This document shows, piece after piece, positions 6,805 through 8,681 of a DNA stretch of 8,681 nucleotides (positions are counted from its first letter, which is position 1; each line of letters begins with the position of its first letter). Below the pieces are notes generated by a model. That model ran no database searches and was not told where the DNA came from. It saw nothing but the letters and a program-made list of their open reading frames with translations. This DNA comes from Chitinophagaceae bacterium. Lineage in GTDB: Bacteria > Bacteroidota > Bacteroidia > Chitinophagales > Chitinophagaceae. The position numbers and the translations under genes were made by a program. The stretch covers positions 1 through 8,681 of the forward strand of contig JAJTCI010000080.1 in assembly GCA_021323155.1 (NCBI GenBank). The letters run 5' to 3'.

Positions 6805-6869
6805 GTGTTTTTTTTGGACCTCATCCCCAACCCCTCTCCCAAGGAGAGGAGAGTGAAGGACAAAGTAAT
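6805..6869. repeat. GC-rich palindromic intergenic repeat between GH43 and the oxidoreductase
   Basis: The 65-bp gap contains the perfect hairpin CCTCTCC-CAA-GGAGAGG at 6833-6849, next to CTCATCCCCAACCC at 6819-6832 and an eight-T run at 6808-6815. Strings such as CCTCTCC..GGAGAGGGGTTGGGGATGAGG are, from my knowledge, widely dispersed between genes in Bacteroidota genomes, so I read this as one copy of that REP-like element. On the minus strand the hairpin is followed by GGTTGGGGATGAGG rather than T residues, so it is not a canonical intrinsic terminator for GH43. It may still protect the upstream mRNA or lower expression of the next gene. The purely A-rich stretch CCAAAAAAAACAC precedes the ATG. 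Confidence 0.65.
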
Positions 6870-8474
6870 TTATTCAATCCTGCACCAATCGATGTCCGCC
6901 CAGCCCGAGTCGTTGGTCTTTGCAATTCTCGTACAGAAGTAGCCGACCTTTGCGCCGATCCATTTTCCTTCTTTAGCTACAAAGGTCTCGGCAATATCAG
7001 TAAATGAAATATTATCGGTGCTGTAACTAAACCGGCACAAGGCTCCGGTATCCATTTTAATCCTAAAATATATGACCGGTTCTGAAAAGCCAAGGTCTTT
7101 CCGGAACTCCGGTCTGCCCTTATCTGCTTGCTTGCAGGTGACATATTGCAGTCGTGCGCCGGAAGCTTCTTTTGTGAGCGATAAATAGGCGTAGTCCAGC
7201 CCCATAACGCCGAACGCCACGCGGTCTCCATCCACCAAAGGATTGAAAGTGATCTTAGTGGTGACAGTGAACTTTTCAGCCGGAAGTTTCTGCATAAGGA
7301 GATTCGGAATGTCCCAGCTGTTTTTCGAAGAATCATTTACGGTATAAGAATACAACCGCAATGCGTTGCCTGTCATAAAAGACCACTGCGGCTGTGGATT
7401 CGCATGCCACTGCCATTGCAGCGAAAGGTAATGGCCATTGAACTCGTCGGAATCAGGTGGAGTGGTGATGGGGTAGCTTTTCCCAACACTGGGTTTCTTA
7501 AACTGAAATACCGGGTTCCCGGTTCCATCAGCATTCTTGTCCTCCCCTATTACCGGCCAGTTATTCTTCCACGCCATTGGTTGCAGGTGAACGACTCTAC
7601 CGTACGGGCCTTTATCCTGGAAATGAATGAACCAATCTTCCCCTGTTTTTGTATTTATCCAGGCTCCCTGGTGCGGACCGTTTATTGAAGTCGGGCCCTG
7701 TTCCAGTACAACTTTTCGTTCATAAGGCCCATATACGCTCTTTGAACGCAATACGGTTTGCCAACCGGTTGCAACGCCACCGGCCGGGGCGAAAATGTAA
7801 TAGTAGCCGTTCCGCTTGTAGAATTTCGGGCCTTCAATAGTGGGATCTTTTTCATGTCCATCATATACCACCACCCCCGAGCCGGTGATCCTGCTTCCAT
7901 CGGCATTCATTGGCTTGACGACAATGATGCTTTTAATACCCGCGCGACTCCCGGCAAAAGCATGGACCAGGTAAGCCTTGCCATCGGTATCCCATAACGG
8001 GCAGGGGTCGATCAGGCCCTTCCCTGCCTCCACCAGTACAGGCTCGCTCCACGGACCGTTGATGGTTTTTGACTTGATCAGGAAGATACCAAAGTCGGGA
8101 TCCGGGTAATAGATATAGAATTCATTTTTATGAAAACGGATGGCAGGTGCCCATACCCCGTTCCCGTGTTGTGGCTTTGCGTAATGCTCGTGAGGCGGAA
8201 CTTTATTCAAAGCATGCCCGATAGATGACCAGTTCACGAGGTCTTTTGAATGTAGGATGGGCAACCCAGGAGCTTCGGAAAAGCTTGATGAGATCATATA
8301 ATAATCATCACCCACTCGTATTACATCGGGATCGGAGTAGTCAGCATGAATGATGGGATTCTTATAAGTACCATCGCCATTATCGGCGACCCAAACTTTT
8401 GATACAAAGCCAGTTTGTGCGGCGAGGTCAGCCGCGAACAATAACAACAGTATGATGATTCCAGATCCCTTCAA
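6870..8474 (-). CDS. Glycoside hydrolase family 43 protein (arabinofuranosidase/xylosidase type) with C-terminal lectin-like domain
   Basis: A 534-residue exported glycosidase. The signal peptide MKGSGIIILLLLFAADLAAQ is followed by a five-bladed propeller at about residues 35-325. The three GH43 acidic residues are visible: Asp48 (base) in HADYSDPDVIRVGDDYY, Asp156 (pKa modulator) in LIDPCPLWDTDGKAYL, and Glu214 (acid) in PTIEGPKFYKRNGYYY. GVWAPAIRFHKNEFYIYY is another family segment. Residues about 340-533 form a concanavalin-like domain of the beta-xylosidase C-terminal type, with DSDEFNGHYLSLQWQW at its start. The architecture fits the GH43 subfamily 12 type, though this is a judgement by eye; the likely job is trimming arabinose or xylose from pectin side chains. 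The start is TTG at 8474, since no in-frame ATG exists before residue 60 and this start gives a complete signal peptide. It lies 10 bp after the upstream CE8 stop, so the two are probably cotranscribed. Confidence 0.9.
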   Translation of the reverse strand: MKGSGIIILLLLFAADLAAQTGFVSKVWVADNGDGTYKNPIIHADYSDPDVIRVGDDYYMISSSFSEAPGLPILHSKDLVNWSSIGHALNKVPPHEHYAKPQHGNGVWAPAIRFHKNEFYIYYPDPDFGIFLIKSKTINGPWSEPVLVEAGKGLIDPCPLWDTDGKAYLVHAFAGSRAGIKSIIVVKPMNADGSRITGSGVVVYDGHEKDPTIEGPKFYKRNGYYYIFAPAGGVATGWQTVLRSKSVYGPYERKVVLEQGPTSINGPHQGAWINTKTGEDWFIHFQDKGPYGRVVHLQPMAWKNNWPVIGEDKNADGTGNPVFQFKKPSVGKSYPITTPPDSDEFNGHYLSLQWQWHANPQPQWSFMTGNALRLYSYTVNDSSKNSWDIPNLLMQKLPAEKFTVTTKITFNPLVDGDRVAFGVMGLDYAYLSLTKEASGARLQYVTCKQADKGRPEFRKDLGFSEPVIYFRIKMDTGALCRFSYSTDNISFTDIAETFVAKEGKWIGAKVGYFCTRIAKTNDSGWADIDWCRIE

Positions 8475-8484
8475 GACATGTGAT

Positions 8485-8681
8485 TTATTTAGTGCTTTTC
8501 GGTTTCACGATGTAAGTCTTTGTTGGCGGATTCCAGTTACCCAGTATTTTGGTCATGGTATACTCCTTTGCTTCTTCGTCGGTCAGTTGCTTTGCCCACT
8601 TCACCCTTTTTTCACCTGAACCGCCCGGGCCTGAACTCTGGTATTCGGCATAGCGGGCAGTCGCTTCAGTCGCCGGGTTTC
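8485..8681 (-). CDS. C-terminal end of a second pectinesterase (CE8), cut by the right edge
   Basis: The last 64 codons and TAA stop (8487-8485) of a gene that enters from the right edge. The visible protein includes ATARYAEYQSSGPGGSG, then EKRVKWAKQLTDEEAKEYT, then ILGNWNPP, and ends KPKSTK. The order YAEY..(S/T)GPG followed by RVKW matches the C-terminus of classical pectin methylesterases, where the sequence reads roughly AEYxNTGPGAxTxxRVKW. It would remove methyl groups from homogalacturonan in the periplasm or at the cell surface. The active site lies outside the window, so activity cannot be judged. It is more like the classical family than the CE8 protein at 612-1613, so the cluster appears to carry two distinct esterases. 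The stop is 10 bp before the GH43 start. Confidence 0.8.
   Translation of the reverse strand, partial: NPATEATARYAEYQSSGPGGSGEKRVKWAKQLTDEEAKEYTMTKILGNWNPPTKTYIVKPKSTK

Noticed and set aside
6833..6849. Hairpin as an intrinsic terminator of GH43
   Set aside because: No T run follows on the minus strand; the flanking sequence fits a dispersed repeat better.
6286..6942. A 218-codon open frame on the plus strand
   Set aside because: It crosses the Rossmann-fold coding region of the oxidoreductase, the palindromic repeat and the end of GH43; its translation looks like antisense of these.
1..8681. CRISPR array, tRNA or rRNA genes, insertion sequence
   Set aside because: No regularly spaced repeats, no tRNA-like cloverleaf or rRNA sequence, and no transposase-like coding region noticed on either strand by eye.

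Overview
The window is a stretch of a pectin-degradation gene cluster from a member of the Bacteroidota, most likely a relative of the Chitinophagaceae. The evidence for the phylum is the combination of weak Shine-Dalgarno signals, a candidate TAnnTTTG-type promoter element, a periplasmic Gfo/Idh/MocA protein with an RRKF-type export signal, a GH105 protein fused to a DUF4350-like domain, and a short GC-rich palindromic repeat of a kind common between genes in this phylum. The genus is an inference.

All seven genes lie on the minus strand, so transcription runs from the right edge to the left. In order they are: the 3' end of a pectin methylesterase-like CE8 gene (8681-8485, cut by the window); a GH43 glycosidase (8474-6870); an exported Gfo/Idh/MocA oxidoreductase (6804-5395); a GH28 polygalacturonase (5178-3520); a GH105 unsaturated glucuronyl/galacturonyl hydrolase with a C-terminal DUF4350-like domain (3523-1616); a second, divergent CE8 pectinesterase (1613-612); and the 5' part of a tagaturonate reductase gene, uxaB (505 to beyond position 1). 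Gaps are 10, 65, 216, -4, 2 and 106 bp. GH28, GH105 and the second CE8 are packed tightly enough to be translationally coupled. The 216-bp gap (5179-5394) is the best place for an internal promoter and operator. The 65-bp and 106-bp gaps contain repeat-like or hairpin-forming sequence.

The genes form a coherent pathway. The CE8 enzymes remove methyl esters from homogalacturonan, GH28 cuts the de-esterified chain, GH105 removes the unsaturated sugar left on lyase products, and GH43 trims arabinose- or xylose-type side chains. These proteins carry export signals. The released galacturonate is isomerised to tagaturonate by UxaC (not in this window) and reduced by UxaB in the cytoplasm. The role of the oxidoreductase is unknown.

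I see no RNA gene, CRISPR array, transposase, prophage or SusC/SusD gene in the window. The cluster is of a known type; the more unusual points are the divergent active site of the second CE8, a cysteine cluster in the oxidoreductase, the GH105-DUF4350 fusion, the symmetric motifs upstream of GH28, and the odd start of the GH43 gene.
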